From Heracleum sosnowskyi (lineage: Eukaryota > Streptophyta > Magnoliopsida > Apiales > Apiaceae), in the NCBI GenBank assembly GCA_030848705.1, contig JAUIZM010000017.1:496001-560000 (forward strand): a DNA stretch of 64,000 nucleotides. Direction: 5' to 3'. The number at the start of each line of letters is the position of its first letter. Within the stretch, counting starts at the first letter, position 1. The position numbers and the translations under genes were made by a program. The notes under the pieces are model-generated. The model saw only the letters and a list, made by a program, of their open reading frames with translations, ran no database searches and was not told where the DNA came from. This document shows, in pieces, positions 24,713 to 37,700 of this stretch.

Positions 24713-25271
24713 ATACGAGTAGTTGTATGTAGCGTTATTGCTCTCACATCACATGTCATGTGCTAGTGGAGAAGTTGCTACTAGAAACAGTGTTGTGGGT
24801 CTTTTATCCTCTACGGTGGAGTTTATTGTTTGCACTGGGACAAGTACACGTGCGTATTTTGTCCTGCACTCCGAACTCAAAATTAGGGCGTCAAAAAAAT
24901 CCGAAAAATCCGATATCCGTCCGAAATATCTGTATTCGTATCCGGAATAAAGCGGATTTTATCCGTATCCGAAATAAAGCGGATATTATCCGTATTCGAA
25001 TTCGGTAATTGCGGATACGAATATGGATATAGGTGCATCCGTATCCGATAATATCCGAATCCGAAATTAAATAAATATTATAAATAAATAATATACGACT
25101 AGTTGTATGTAGCGTTATTGCTCTCACATCACATGACACATGTCATGTGCTAGTAGAGAAGTTGCTACTAGCAACAGTGTTGTGGGTCTTTTATCCTCTA
25201 TGGTGGAGTTTATTGTTTGCACTGGGGCAAGTACACCTGCGTATTTTGTCCTGCACTCCGACCTCAAAATT
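24713..25271. repeat. ~175-bp direct duplication around a partial GC-rich element
   Basis: 24713-24884 and 25093-25271 are about 95 percent identical by eye, both starting TACGA(G/C)TAGTTGTATGTAGCG and ending CACTCCGAMCTCAAAATT. Between them, 24885-25092 begins TAGGGCGTCAAAAAAATCCG and carries repeated ATCCGTATCCG/GCGGAT motifs like one half of a hAT-type element. The matching right end is missing. The second copy has a 6-bp insertion, GACACA. Confidence 0.7.
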
Positions 25272-25832
25272 CATCCCTGTCCTCGTCCCGATTTTTGAAC
25301 GGGGAACGGGATCCCAGCGAATTATTGGGGAATTTTCTTTTTTTTTTTAATTATGAATTATAAATAACGTTTTTAATATAAATTAACGTGATAAATCATA
25401 ATATTTAATTTTATTTTTATTTTTAAAAATATTTTAAATCTTAATTTGAATTAAATTTTATTTGTACTATTAATAATTGACAAATATAATATTATTCTAA
25501 TTAAATTATATCATATATGTAAAATTTAATTCTATAATGAATAAAAAAAATGAAATTATAACATTAACATATATATATATTTCATAATTTATTTTATATA
25601 CAATATAAAAAATAATTCTTTTTTTAAAATAAAGTTCGGTGAGTGGGGACGGGAATCGGGGCGGGGTGACCCTAATCCCCGACCCCACCCCACCCCACCC
25701 CAATCCCCGAATTTTTCATATATTTTTCCCCGGTCCCCGTCCCATACCCGAAAAAACACCCAATTTCCCGCCCCGTTCGGGATGGATATCGGGTCGGATC
25801 GAGCGGGGTGGGAAGGATGTCATCTCTGGCGT
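25272..25832. mobile_element. Probable hAT-like element remnant with GC-rich flanks
   Basis: Both flanks are rich in CCCCG/CGGGG words (GAACGGGGAACGGG on the left; CCCCACCCC runs and GCCCCGTTCGGG on the right) around an AT-rich core, the layout of hAT MITEs. The right end reads as CCAGAGATGACATCC on the minus strand, close to a known hAT-type terminus. The left terminus and a target duplication could not be found, so the element is truncated or misbounded. Confidence 0.5.
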
Positions 25833-25850
25833 GGTGGTGTCATGTCAAAT

Positions 25851-27285
25851 CTATACTAAAGTATAATAAGCAAACTATGGCATAATTTGTAGTTTGGTTA
25901 GCACATTCTCTTTTGCTTAATAACTTTTTTTTTTGTCTATACTATGGGTGAGCAGAACCGAACCAAAACCGAAAAATCGAACCGAATAATGTAATTTCGG
26001 TTCGGTTCGGTTCGGTTCTAAATTTCTGAAATTTCCATTTTTTCGGTCTGAACCGAATAAACCGAAATAAATTTCGGTTCGGTCCGGTTCTTTCAAAAAA
26101 AAATCGGTTAGAACCGAATAGATCGAATTTTTTTTATTATATAATTATATATTTTTTATATATTAACTTTATATGTATAATGTATTATGCCATTAAGTTT
26201 CTTGTTCAGTTTGTAATAATGAGCTGCAACCCAATAAAATAGAAACTACTAAAGTATCTCTTGTTCAAGTAAACAGAAACTACTAAATTTGTATCAGAAT
26301 TGTAATAGAGCATTCCTTGACATTCATTGTTTGTTAGTTTTGCGTGGTTGTTAGTGCGACTGTGCGAGTATTTGAATAACTCACAGATAGACACACACTA
26401 TTACTAGAGATATTTACTGCCTCATTATTTGAATATAACCGAATATTTTACTATTACTTTGTCTAGATGACATGCTGCAAATTAGAAATTGGAGTTGCGA
26501 AGCATGATTGCATGAACATGGATGATGCAGAATTGCAGATTCACTGCAAATAGGCAACAACAATACTTGGGGTTTTGGAGTCCTAGGAGTTTAAAAAGAT
26601 CATATATTTATCTTTAATTTTTTGTTGTCATGTGTTTGCTTAGTTTTTGAACTTTTAAGTTTTTGCTTGCTTGATGCTTCATTACCTGGACGAATATTTG
26701 ATGTAATGCAACTTTTAAATCATAATTGGTCGGATGAATGTTAAGTTTTGGTTTTTTTTTATTATTTTTATTGCACACATGACATTATCAGTGAGTATTT
26801 GAATCATAACAAAAATACAGGGCTTTTATAATTTTCGGTTCTCAAAACCGAACCGAATTAACCGAATTATTTCGGTTCGGTTCTGGTTCGGTCCTATACA
26901 GAAATTCGGTCCAGTTCGGTCCGAAAAAAATGTAAATTTCGGTTTTTGGTTCTTTCGGTTCGGTCCGGTTCTGGACCGAACCGACCGAATGCTCAGCCCT
27001 AGTCTATACTAAACTATAATAAGCAAACTAGGGCATAATTTGTAGTTTAGTTAGCACCTTCCATTTTGCTTAACAACTTCTTTTTTGGTATATTTTATTT
27101 TATTAACTAAACTATAATAAGCAAACTAGGGCATAATTTGTAGTTTGGTCAACACTTTCCCTTTTGTTTAACAACTTCTTTTTTGGTTTATACTAAACTA
27201 TAATAAGCAAACTAGGTCATAATTTGTAGTTTTGTTATCACCTTCCATTTTGCTTAACAACTTCTTTTTTGGTACATTTTAATTT
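25851..27285. repeat. Four-copy minisatellite (~85-100 bp unit) interrupted by a hAT element
   Basis: Copies start at about 25851, 27004, 27106 and 27191. Each reads ACTAAARTATAATAAGCAAAC, then GCATAATTTGTAGTTT, then TTTTGCTTAA(C/T)AACTT followed by a T-run. Copy 1 is separated from the other three by the element at 25943-27001. Confidence 0.85.
25943..27001. mobile_element. hAT-type MITE, 1059 bp
   Basis: The inverted ends TATGGGTGAGCAGAACCG and (right end, minus strand) TAGGGCTGAGCATTCGG are flanked by a perfect 8-bp duplication, GTCTATAC, at 25935-25942 and 27002-27009. Long runs of GGTTCGGTTC/GAACCGAACC fill both subterminal zones. The AT-rich core has no transposase ORF. Confidence 0.9.
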
Positions 27286-28059
27286 ATTAACTAATTTTAT
27301 TTATTTATTGTAAATCAATCAAATAAGTAAACTCATTACACACGTTCCTAATATCCTACTAAACTTCAATAGCTCGCCTTTCCCACAAACCTAGACTCTG
27401 CAAACTCTACTACTCAGCTTTTTCCGAACACCCCTTCATCCACTTCAATCGGGTAATTACGAGCACTCTTTTTTCTACTACTGCATTTCCCGGGTAAGCC
27501 CATGTTTTTACTATTGATGATAATGATTTTATTCATTGTAAGTTGATTGTGATGTGATATGAATTGATATATGTTTGTTGTTTGACTCTCAAACAAAAAG
27601 TAAGAGGTACCATAGTTTTACGGTAATTAAGACTTTGCTGGAACATGTGAAAACTTTGTTGGAACAGATGTCCTAAATACCCATGTGTTAACGCTACTGG
27701 ATATTAGCCATTACAATTAAGCAGTACAAACTTTGTGAGTAAAGTCATTGACATAGCTACATCTTGTTATAGGTATAATTTGGTTTAAAGTTATATCAAT
27801 TATGCATCATGTTTTTTACCCGTAGTGAATATCATGATTGTATGTGATATTGTGCTGAGGACGAGGTGACCTTTAGCTTAGGAACACTTCTAAGGATAAT
27901 TATTATCCTGTTGGTAAAAGATTATAATCTTTATGTAGCTCAATTGCATAATATCACATTGATCTAAAATTTACATTTATACATCTTGTTCGATGAAATC
28001 ATGAGAGCAGACATGAACAAGATATATGGTTTTGAAGGCGAGGCAAGTCTATGTTAAAA
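27286..28059. other. Spacer without recognised genes
   Basis: No coding exon series, repeat array or element terminus was recognised between the minisatellite and the solo LTR. Confidence 0.5.
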
Positions 28060-28455
28060 GATACTGTTAGGATTTATGGGTGATAGCTATGAGGCAACTT
28101 AACTAGATATTTTAAATACTTAATTTTATTAAGTATGAACATACTGTCACAGCCAGAGTATGTCTTTGTAACTGTTTTTGTTTAGTACAAATAAGATTCT
28201 AGTGCATCTTGGTAGAAGTTCATTTATTTGTTCAAGCCTCAAGAAGTACTCAAGATGGACAGCAAGAATAAAGATTACTGTCACAGCGTTGACAGTAAGG
28301 TTACAAGAAGACAGCATGTTGTAAATCACGACAGTACATTCACTCTGACAGTAACATTGGCGGAAGCCCTCGGACAGCAACTTTACCTTAGCCTGACAAC
28401 AAGCTTGGAAATCCTGACAGCACCTTATGCGGGGATTTCTTACTGTCACCAAAAG

Positions 28456-29768
28456 TGTTAGGTCCTGATAAGTTTGTAGAAGGGGGGTTGAATACAAACG
28501 TTACCGTTTAATCGAATTTGTCCTTTTAAAGATTTAACAATTTAGAACAAATTAGTGCGGAATAAAACTGAAACAATATTCAAGTTAAATAAAACTCTAT
28601 TAAACTTGAAGGGTGTTACAATTCTGATCATTGATTACAATGAACTTGATAAAACAAACCTAGAATAAATTCAACATGAATTTATCTATTTTTGTAATAA
28701 AAAGGATCGAATACTAAAAAGTAGTTCGATATAAAATCTAGGGATTATGATCCGCTAGAATGTCAAAGCAGTACAAGTGAAATGATTCTTATGGATTAAA
28801 TGTTAAGAACAAATCAAGAATTAATTCACTGGCATAAATGAATTGCTCAGACAGTTTAGGAGTTATGAAGACAGAGAGAATGAAATGTTTTTGGTTGTTG
28901 TCTTTACTTCTGTTGGAATGAATTGTGATAAGCTTGCTTCGAATTATCTTCCTTTAATACTAAAGCATTCCTTTAATCAACCCACGTGCCTTTTACAGAA
29001 TGTAATTTGCCTTTGGAAGACTTAGAGGAAAACAAACATTTTGTTCTTGGAAGACTTTCGGGAAGACAATGGATTGTATTAGGAAGACAATCGGGAAGAC
29101 AATGTTTGGCCTAGCAAGACAATCGGGAAGACTCACTTGTGAGTCTTCCTAGTTCAATAAACTAAGTCTTCCTAGTTCAAACCTAAGTCTTCCTAGTTCA
29201 TTTATATTCTAATTTAAATAATTAACTAAATAAACTATGTATTAAATTAATTCTTTACAGAATTAATTTAATAAATAATTTACTTAATAGTATTAATTAT
29301 TTATAAGAGAATAAATAGAATTAGTTGACTTCTCAAACAATTCCAGAATCACTTAAAACTTAGATAAATAACAAACACAATAGTACGTTGACACTCAATG
29401 CACTGTCTGGTTCATGAGTGACTAACGACAATGTTTGTTCTTTATCTATTTGACTTTAAGCAGTGATTCACTTCCTTCTCATTCAAGAACTCCGTAAACA
29501 GTATCTTTTGCTGTCACCACTTGAAATCTCCGTCACTTTAATAAATCCACTGAGCTTGAATACTTCACTAAGGCTTGATCAACAAATTGATCTTCTTTCA
29601 ATGTAGAATCACTTCAAGTCTGTAGATGACTTTAATCTTCATTCTTTGACAGATATAATCTTCTGAGATTCCTGTGACATTTGATTTTTATTATTTACTT
29701 ATTACATCTTAATTAAAGTTGAGTAGAATCCTCGGTGTTTACAAATAGGCCTAGACATATGCCTTTCA
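28456..29768 (-). repeat. 3-prime LTR of the Sirevirus-like element (1313 bp)
   Basis: It matches 50543-51839 along its whole length. By eye there are about 18 substitutions and a 16-bp indel near 29237-29255, so divergence is roughly 1-2 percent. On the minus strand it runs TGAAAGGC...CCTAACA. It holds a hairpin with perfect 11-base arms GGAAGACTCAC and GTGAGTCTTCC (29126-29149) and several further GGAAGAC/GTCTTCC words. The 60-codon ORF at 28843-29025 recurs in the other LTR and is not a gene. Confidence 0.95.
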
Positions 29769-29783
29769 ATCTCCCCCTATTTG
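29769..29783 (-). other. Polypurine tract of the Sirevirus-like element
   Basis: On the minus strand AAATAGGGGGAGAT directly precedes the 3-prime LTR start TGAAAGG. The purine run adjoining the LTR is the expected plus-strand DNA primer site. Confidence 0.8.
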
Positions 29784-30032
29784 TTTGTTAGACAATAACA
29801 ACCAAATACCTCTAGAGGATAACTCAACTAAAACAAGAAAAGATAAGACTTTTAAGAGCCAAGCAAATAATAAAAAGTTCTGGATTAAATATAACAATTT
29901 CCAGATTCAAACAGTAAAGATAAATACAAGATAGATGTTCCTCTAGACTGAACAAATGATACATTTTCCTATCTTGATTTCCCTAGCTCTAAACATATAA
30001 CATTTACAAATTGAGCTAACTACATCATGCCT

Positions 30033-33000
30033 TTAGTCTCTAATTTCACCTTCTTCAGCTTCTTGCAAGGTGACTAGAAGATCTTTGTCAAGGACACGAT
30101 CACTTTCAGAAACCACACCACTTGGCATTACTGGTTGAGTGGTGATCTTCTTCAATCTGTTCTTCATCTGAGCATACCTTGGAACTTTCTCCGTGCAGTA
30201 GTCTGAAATCATATCAGCAACTTCAGACTTATCTTCAGTGATAAACCCAGAAGTTCTCAGAAGATTCTCCAACTTCACCAGTTGCATTGCAGTCTGTAGC
30301 TTCAAAGAATCAGGATCCAGCCTTACAGTCTCCAAAGTTGTACCTCTGTAGATTTTGACTTCATAAGGAAAGTGTACAACTTGAGGGCTGGCCTTCATAG
30401 CAGAATCTCTCAGCCGGTCATACAGAAGCTCATTCAAGCAAGAAGATCTCTTTACCTTACTCATAAGAATCCACAATTCAGAGAGAGATCTTCTTTGTAG
30501 GAGGTCAAGAGAAATGGTGAATGACCCTTCAAGAGCACTTGAGACATAAATGTACAGTTCTTGCCTCACTTGATTAAATGCAGACGTAATCCTTAGGATA
30601 TCTTCCTTCAATGCCTTCATGAATGAGTTGTCTGGATTAACAGTTCTGATCTTCTCAAGCAGCTTCAGAAAAGTAGCATCATTGTTTGTGCCTCTCTGAG
30701 GAATATCAAACATCTCCCTTGCCTTGTCCCACTGGCTTCCCTGCTTCATCCTCACATCCAATCTCCTTTCTTTGACATGAATACTATGAAGACGTTGTTT
30801 GTCTTCATGTTCAGCCTTTTGAATCTTTAGCCTTTGAGATATGATGTCGGAGACCTTAGCATTTTCATCTTCCTTTCTCCTTAGATCTGCCTGTTGCTTC
30901 TTCAACTCCTTCTGAAACAAAGGGTCAGGTGTGTATAGATCAGCTTCATCTTCCCAATCCTCAAAGTTGGCTGCCTCTTTAACCTCCTCCTCACCAAAAG
31001 ATTCTTCAGGTATGGTCTTCCCCAGATCACCAGATGTGTCAAATTGGAAGTCATCATGTTCACCGTGGTAGTAGTAGGCATCATCAAAGATAGTATCCTC
31101 CAGTGATTGTTTCCCTTTCCGTTTATCTTTTCCAACTCCAGAAGCTCCTCCAGCTTCTCTTTCTCCTTTCTTCTCCTTCTCCCCCTTAGTTGAGGAATCC
31201 TCTACAGATTTAGCTTTGGAAGCCCTAGGATTCACCTCAGAAGTTCTCTTTATCTCTCCTTCTTCTCTATCTCCTCCTTCATCAGCATCATCGTCCTCAT
31301 CTTCATCATCTCCCTCAAAGAATGTTCTTTGTTGTGCTGTAGGTTGATGTGAGTTCTTTATCATATTATACAAGTACTTCATACCTTCATTAAGATGCTC
31401 CATCCCTCCTTCTATCCTCGACATCCTTTCTTCATTAAACGTTTGATTTTCATCAGCTGTTTGCAGAATAAAGTCCACCTTGGTAGAAATAAAAGCAATC
31501 TCCTTGACACTCTCCGATATCTGAGCATTTGACGTTGTAAGATCAGAGATGTCTGAAGCCACCAGTACTTGAGATTGTTGGATTGAATTCAGCCTCGGGA
31601 GTAGATTATTCTTCAATCCTTGCAAGTCATCTTTAACAGTATCCAGCTGATTAGATACAGAGGTGGAAGATTGTGCAACCACTTGTGCTTTCAGAAGATT
31701 GTTCTCAGCCTAGGTTTCTTGTAACTTTTTCTGTAGATCAGCTAGCTGGTTCAACAACAAAGCAGTGTTTGTGTCAGTGTGTGCACTCACTTCAATTGCT
31801 CTCAGTGGTGTTTCACTCAACTCACGTGCTTGTGTATCACTCTGTGTTTGACTCATATCTCTCACAACTAACTGTCTGTCTAAGTTCTCAGTAGATGTAC
31901 CTGCATGAAAAATCACCCTAGCCCCTTCAAGAGAGGTCAGTGGTGGTGCAATGGGAGTTCACACGATCCCTGGTTGAGTCTGTCAAAATATTTGACATTG
32001 TATACTGAACTGCTTCAGGGACAGACTCACCAGGTTGCCTTTCACTTTCTCCAGTATAAACTGCGAGTGAAAAATCCCTTAGGGGTGCCAGAAATGTTCC
32101 CTCTGGGAGGGGAGAAAATGATTCTATTATTGGTGGCGAAGAATCAGATTTTCCCTCTGATGCCTGTGAAGGCACTTCTACCGTAACTATGGTAGGCACT
32201 GTTTCAAATTCAAAATTAAAGTGCTCTCCTTGCATAGTGTCCTGAGTGTCATCTATATGGATATCTTCTCCCATTGTGAGTAATGGAAGAGTGCTTGACT
32301 CAGTACAAGATGCCATGGCCCGATGACGAAATTCAATAGATTCATCCTGTTGAGAGGATGTCTCCAGAGACTGTTCAGTGGCCATATCTATGTCCATATC
32401 CTGTTGAGAGGATTCAGATGGGCTTACAGATGCCTCCTTATAGGTTTTTCTTTTCTTTAAAGGTGGAGACAGAGCTGTGGGAACACTCATTGCAGCTATA
32501 TCACTAACACTTCTTGAACTGGTTTGAACATTAGGCTCAGGTTGTGTATCAGGAGTGTTTGACTCTCTGTTTGGCTCTATGACCTGGGTCAGAGATTGTG
32601 GTTCAACAATATCTGGGTCAGCCCTAACAACCACTTGGGTTTGAATTACTGTACCAGAAGAAGATCCAGGGTTAGGAATAACTACCTGTAGTGGAACTGG
32701 ATGTGGCTCAGGAACTTGTTCACCAAAGACATGAAGATTAATGAATTGACTCATCAATGGTGAAACAAGAACAGGTATGGTTGGAAATTTGGATGATACA
32801 TCAAGTCTGGTGTAGAATTTAGTGTATGTGGTTGGAGAGGTTTCAAATCTTGTTTCTCTAAACAGTTCTACCTTCTCAGCAGTGAGAAGAAGATTAATGA
32901 TAAGAGTGAGAAAGCGAGGGTACCAGCACTTCACTTTCACATGATTATCAGAATCTCTCCTAGAGTGAGCAAGCCTGTTAAGCATTATGTTCCACAGAAT

Positions 33001-33527
33001 CTCAGTAAAGTTTAATCTACGACCATATACAATAGCATAAGAAATGTATTGATTAAGACTGGTAATGCAATGAAAATTTGTTTTTGTGCAATTACCAAAT
33101 ACTCTTGCTATTGTATCAAAGAACATATCCCATTCCCTTACAACAAAGCTTTTGGACAATTTGACCATTTGTAAGGGACCCTGATAATGAATATTCACAA
33201 AGAACCGTGATAACTCATCATCAGTGGGTAAGAGATCAAACCTGTCCTTTGGAAAATGTAAACATCACAAAATAACTCAAAAGTGACTGTACATTGCTGG
33301 TTTAAAATATTGAAAGAAAAAGATTTTGAATCTTCAGCAATAACAACACTTGAACACAAAAACCTCAATGGATCAATTTTAAGAAGTGCAGTGGCACAAA
33401 TAGCATGACTGACAAATGTATTGCTATTTAAAAATTGAATCCAAGGTTTAAAGTGTTCCACCTTACACTTAGATGGATCAAAATACCCAACATAATTATT
33501 TAAAACAAGTTCAAAATTAGGATCCAT
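30033..33527 (-). pseudogene. Broken third ORF (env-like position) of the Sirevirus-like element
   Basis: This frame-broken ORF of about 1150 codons follows pol after a 1.25-kb spacer. Four open pieces are visible: 33527-33195 (starts MDPNFELVLNNYVGYF), 33198-31927, 31916-31710 and 31682-30033. They are joined by a frameshift near 33255, another near 31970, and an in-frame TAG at 31710-31712. The first third is folded-looking; the middle is Ser/Thr/Pro-rich; the last part has a predicted helical, coiled-coil-like stretch (VKDDLQGLKNNLLPRLNSIQ), an acidic run (EGDDEDEDDDADEGGDREEG) and Lys/Glu-rich helices. No signal peptide or clear membrane segment was seen, so an envelope role is not supported. 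Position is the basis of the name. The first part resembles the ORF starting at 63855. Confidence 0.8.
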
Positions 33528-34780
33528 TTAGATAAAACAAGAAATTTTAATCAATTTAAAATAAAATTAAAATTTTAAGGATTTTTAGAATTAATTAAAA
33601 TTAATTAAAATCCACAAAATTAAATTCTATTTTAAAATTAACCAACTTTTAAATTTAGATCCTAAATATTCGAACTAAGAACATTTGAACCAAAAAAAAA
33701 TTTGGGCAATTGACTCTCAAGAACACACGCACAGTAAACACACAGTGATCAACACTTCAGAAACTACTATGATCAATAACACAAAGGAATCACTTAACAA
33801 AAACAAGAACATACAAGTCGAAATGAGAAGGGAAAAAAAATGAATAGCACTTTGACTTAATATGTATATTTTGACAGAAAAGAACTGATTTGCTAAGTAA
33901 TGACTTGAGCAAGATTGAATCAAGAATCACAGCTGTTGGAGAAATGATCGAATACGAAAGGGGTTTTTTTTTTTGAAAAACAAAGAGAAAACTGATAAGG
34001 CAGGAATAGAAAATGTGTAAGTAATGTGTATGTATATATATATAAGAATATAACTGTTAAAATTAAATCAGAAGACTACCAAACGTTTTTATTTAAAAAA
34101 TGTACTGGGAAGACAATCGGGAAGACTTAGGATAGTCTTTCCGGTAGTCTTCCTAGTACAAACTAGAAAGTCTTCCGGAAAATCGAATAAAAGAAAAACA
34201 GAAATTAATTAAAGTAATTCTAAGTCTTCCCAATAGTCTTCCTAGTTCAAAAACTGGGAAGACTTAGGAAAAGACTTCAAATTAATTAAAAATAAAACAG
34301 AAAATGCAAAACAAAACAGAAAAATCCTTAGTTTTCCCGGTAGTCTTCCTAGTATAAAACTGGGAAGTCTTAGGAAAAAATTCAGAATTAATTAAAATAT
34401 TTACAGAAAAATGCATAAAACTTATAAAATGCATGAAAAATATATAAAAGCCTAGAAAAATTCACAGAAAATTCCATAAATCCTAGAAAAATATGCAGAA
34501 TAAAATAGAATTGCATAATATTAATATAAACCTGCAGAAAAATTTAAACAACAATATTTACAATCTGAAAAACACCTAAATAATTCTAAATAAATATATT
34601 TTCAATAAAAATAAATTTCTCCACTTAAAAAATATGAGAAGAATATTTTTAAAGAAAATAAAATATTCAGAACTATTTAAATTTACAAGCATGTAGTATT
34701 AAATGAGACTTGGCAATAAATATCATTTAAATGACAAGAGAAAATGAATTTTTGAAAGAATAAACATGACAGAGATATTG
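33528..34780. other. Spacer between pol and the third ORF of the Sirevirus-like element
   Basis: It is AT-rich and non-coding. At 34100-34380 there are several inverted copies of GGAAGAC/GTCTTCCTAGT, the same words as in the LTRs. A minus-strand ATATATATATA at about 34034-34045 lies ~500 bases before the third ORF start and could be a TATA box; this is unproven. Confidence 0.5.
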
Positions 34781-37700
34781 TTAATCACTAAGACTGTTTA
34801 ACATACCCAATTTACCAACTAACTTGATAAATGTGGATTCGTCAACAGATTTAGTGAATATATCTGCAGTTTGTTCTTCTGTGGGTACAAAGTGTAACTC
34901 CACAATTCCATTCATGACATGCTCTCTGATAAAATGATACCTAATATCAATGTGCTTCGTTCTCGAGTGCTGCACAGGGTTGTTGGAGATTGCTATGACA
35001 CTTGTATTATCACACAAAATAGGAATTTTTTCTAATGCAAAGCCATACTCCTTTAATTGATTCCTTATCCATAAGATCTGAGCACAACAGCTTCCAGCAA
35101 CAATATATTCAGCTTCTGCTGTTGAATTGGAAACTGTTTGTTGTTTCTTGCTATACCAGGAAATCAATCTACCTCCTAGGAATTGACAACTTCCAGAGGT
35201 ACTCTTTCTATCCACAACACTACCTGCATAATCAGAATCTGTATATCCAACAAGATTAAAACCAGAATCTTTAGGGTACCAGATACCTAAATTAGGTGTA
35301 CCCTTAAGATATCTCAAGATTCTTTTAACAGCAACGAGATGTAAATCTCTAGGGTCCGCTTGGAACCTTGCACACAAACATGTAGCATACATAATATCTG
35401 GTCTACTAGCAGTAAGATAGAGTAAGGAGCCAATCATACCTCTGTAGCTTGTAATATCTACCTTGATAGAGTTATCACAAGCTCCCAGTTTGACTCCTGT
35501 TGAAGATGGAGTCCTTGCTGATGCTGAATCCTCCATGTGATACTTCTTGAGGAGTTCTTTGAGATACTTGGATTGACAAATAAATATACCATTTGACCTT
35601 TGACTTACTTGCAATCCAAGAAAGAACTTCAGCTCACCCATCATACTCATTTCAAACTTACTCTGCATTAGCTTAGCAAATCTCTTACAGAGATCATCAT
35701 CAGTAGACCCAAATATGATGTCATCCACATAGACTTGGACTAATATCATATCATTTTTGTGTTTCTTTGAAAAAAGAGTTTTGTCTATGATACCTCTAAC
35801 AAAACCATTTTCTAAAAGAAAACCAGAGAGAGTGTCATACCATTTTCTGGGGGCTTGTTTGAGACCATAGATAGCCTTGAAGAGAAAGTACACAAAGTCC
35901 AGCAGCTCCTGATTTTCAAAGCCAAGGGGCTGTTCCACATAAACTTCTTCATCAAGCTCACCATTCAGGAATGCACTCTTAACATCCATTTGATAGACTT
36001 TAAAATTGGAGTAAGCTGCAAATGCTAAGAACATCCTGATGGCCTCAAGTCTAGCCACTGGTGCATAGGTTTCATCATAATCAATGCCTTCAGCTTGTGA
36101 ATACCCTTGTGCAACCAGTCTTGCCTTGTTCCTTGTAACAATGCCATCATCATCTAGCTTGTTCCTGTATACCCATCTTGTACCAAATACTTTCTTGTTC
36201 TTTGGTCTGGGTACCAGTTTCCAGACTTGCTGTTGTTCAAACTGATTGAGTTCATCTTGCATAGCAATCACCCAATCTGGATCAGTCAGTGCTTCCTCAG
36301 TTTTCTTTGGCTCCATTTCAGATAGAAATGCTGAATAATGACATTCATTCTGAGTTGCACTTCTAGTTTTAACTCCAACATCTGGATCACCAATGATCAG
36401 CTCAAAAGGATGAGCTCTATTCCATACAGTCTGTCTTGGAAGATTTGATCTTGATGATTCGCCTTGAAATTCACTTTGATGTTGTGAGTGACTAGACGAT
36501 CCTTCATTTGCTCCCCCTGAGTTGTTGCTTGATTGCCTTGATGATTCTTCTCCAGTGTTGGTGGTATCTCCATTGTTACCAGTGTTTCCACCACCACCAC
36601 CATGATCATTATCATCATTGTTATTATCATTACCAACAATAACTTCAGGTGGGGCTACATCATCTGATTCTGAGTCTGGCAAGTTATCAAACTTCAACTT
36701 TTCAGATGAGTCTTCTTTTTGGATACTAGGGAGCTTAGTGTCATCAAAAGTAACATTGACATTTTCCTTTACTGTGTGACTGCCAACCAAGTAGACCCTG
36801 TAAGATCTTCCGGAATAACCAACAAAAATAGCTTCTTGTGCCTTGGCCTCAAACTTGCCACGTTTAACATTGTCATCTTTAAGCACAAAGCATTTTGCTC
36901 CAAATACATGAAAGTACTTGATAGTTGGTTTCTTGTTGTTCATGATCTCATAAGGAGTCTTCATTAAGTCCTTGTTGATTAAAGTTCGATTCTGAGTATA
37001 ACAAGCTGTATTTGCTGCTTCAGCCCAAAAGTACATTGGAAGTTTAGACTCACTTAACATAGTCCTGGCAGCTTCAATCAATGTACGATTCTTTCTTTCC
37101 ACTACTCCATTTTGTTGAGGAGTTCTAGGGGCAGAATACTGTCTTGTAATTCCTTTATCAGCACAAAAGTCATTTAGGACTGCATTCTTGAATTCAGTTC
37201 CATTATCTGACCTTATGGCCCTAACAGGGAATCTAGAATCCAGCTCAATCAACTTTATATGGTCAATCACCAGGTGTGGGGTCTCATCCTTGGAATGTAG
37301 GAATAAAACCCATGTATATTTTGAAAAGTCATCAACAATCACAAGTGCATATTGTTTCTTTGACATGGACATCACATTAACTGGACCAAACAAATCCATG
37401 TGCAGTAGCTGAAGTGGTTCAGTTATTGATGATGTGTCAGTGCCCTTGTGAGAAGCTTTCTTTGACTTTCCTTTCTGACATGCCTCACACAGTCCTTCCT
37501 GTGTAAATTCCATCTGAGGCAAACCTCTAACCAATTCCCTCTTAACTAAAGAGTTCATGGTTTTGAAGTTAAGGTGAGACATCTTCTTGTGCCATAGCCA
37601 GCTTTCATCTGATGAAGCTTTAGCATAAAAACAATTAACTTCATCTTTGGATCCAGAGTGCAGATCAGCTATGAACAAGTCACCTTTCCTTACTCCTTGA

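Noticed and set aside
28843..29025. 60-codon ORF, repeated at 50930-51112
   Set aside because: It lies in both LTRs of one element and is a duplicate by structure, not a gene.
30902..31135. ORF antisense or out of frame to the third ORF, and similar shadows within pol
   Set aside because: They are out-of-frame readings of the coding strand with no domains.
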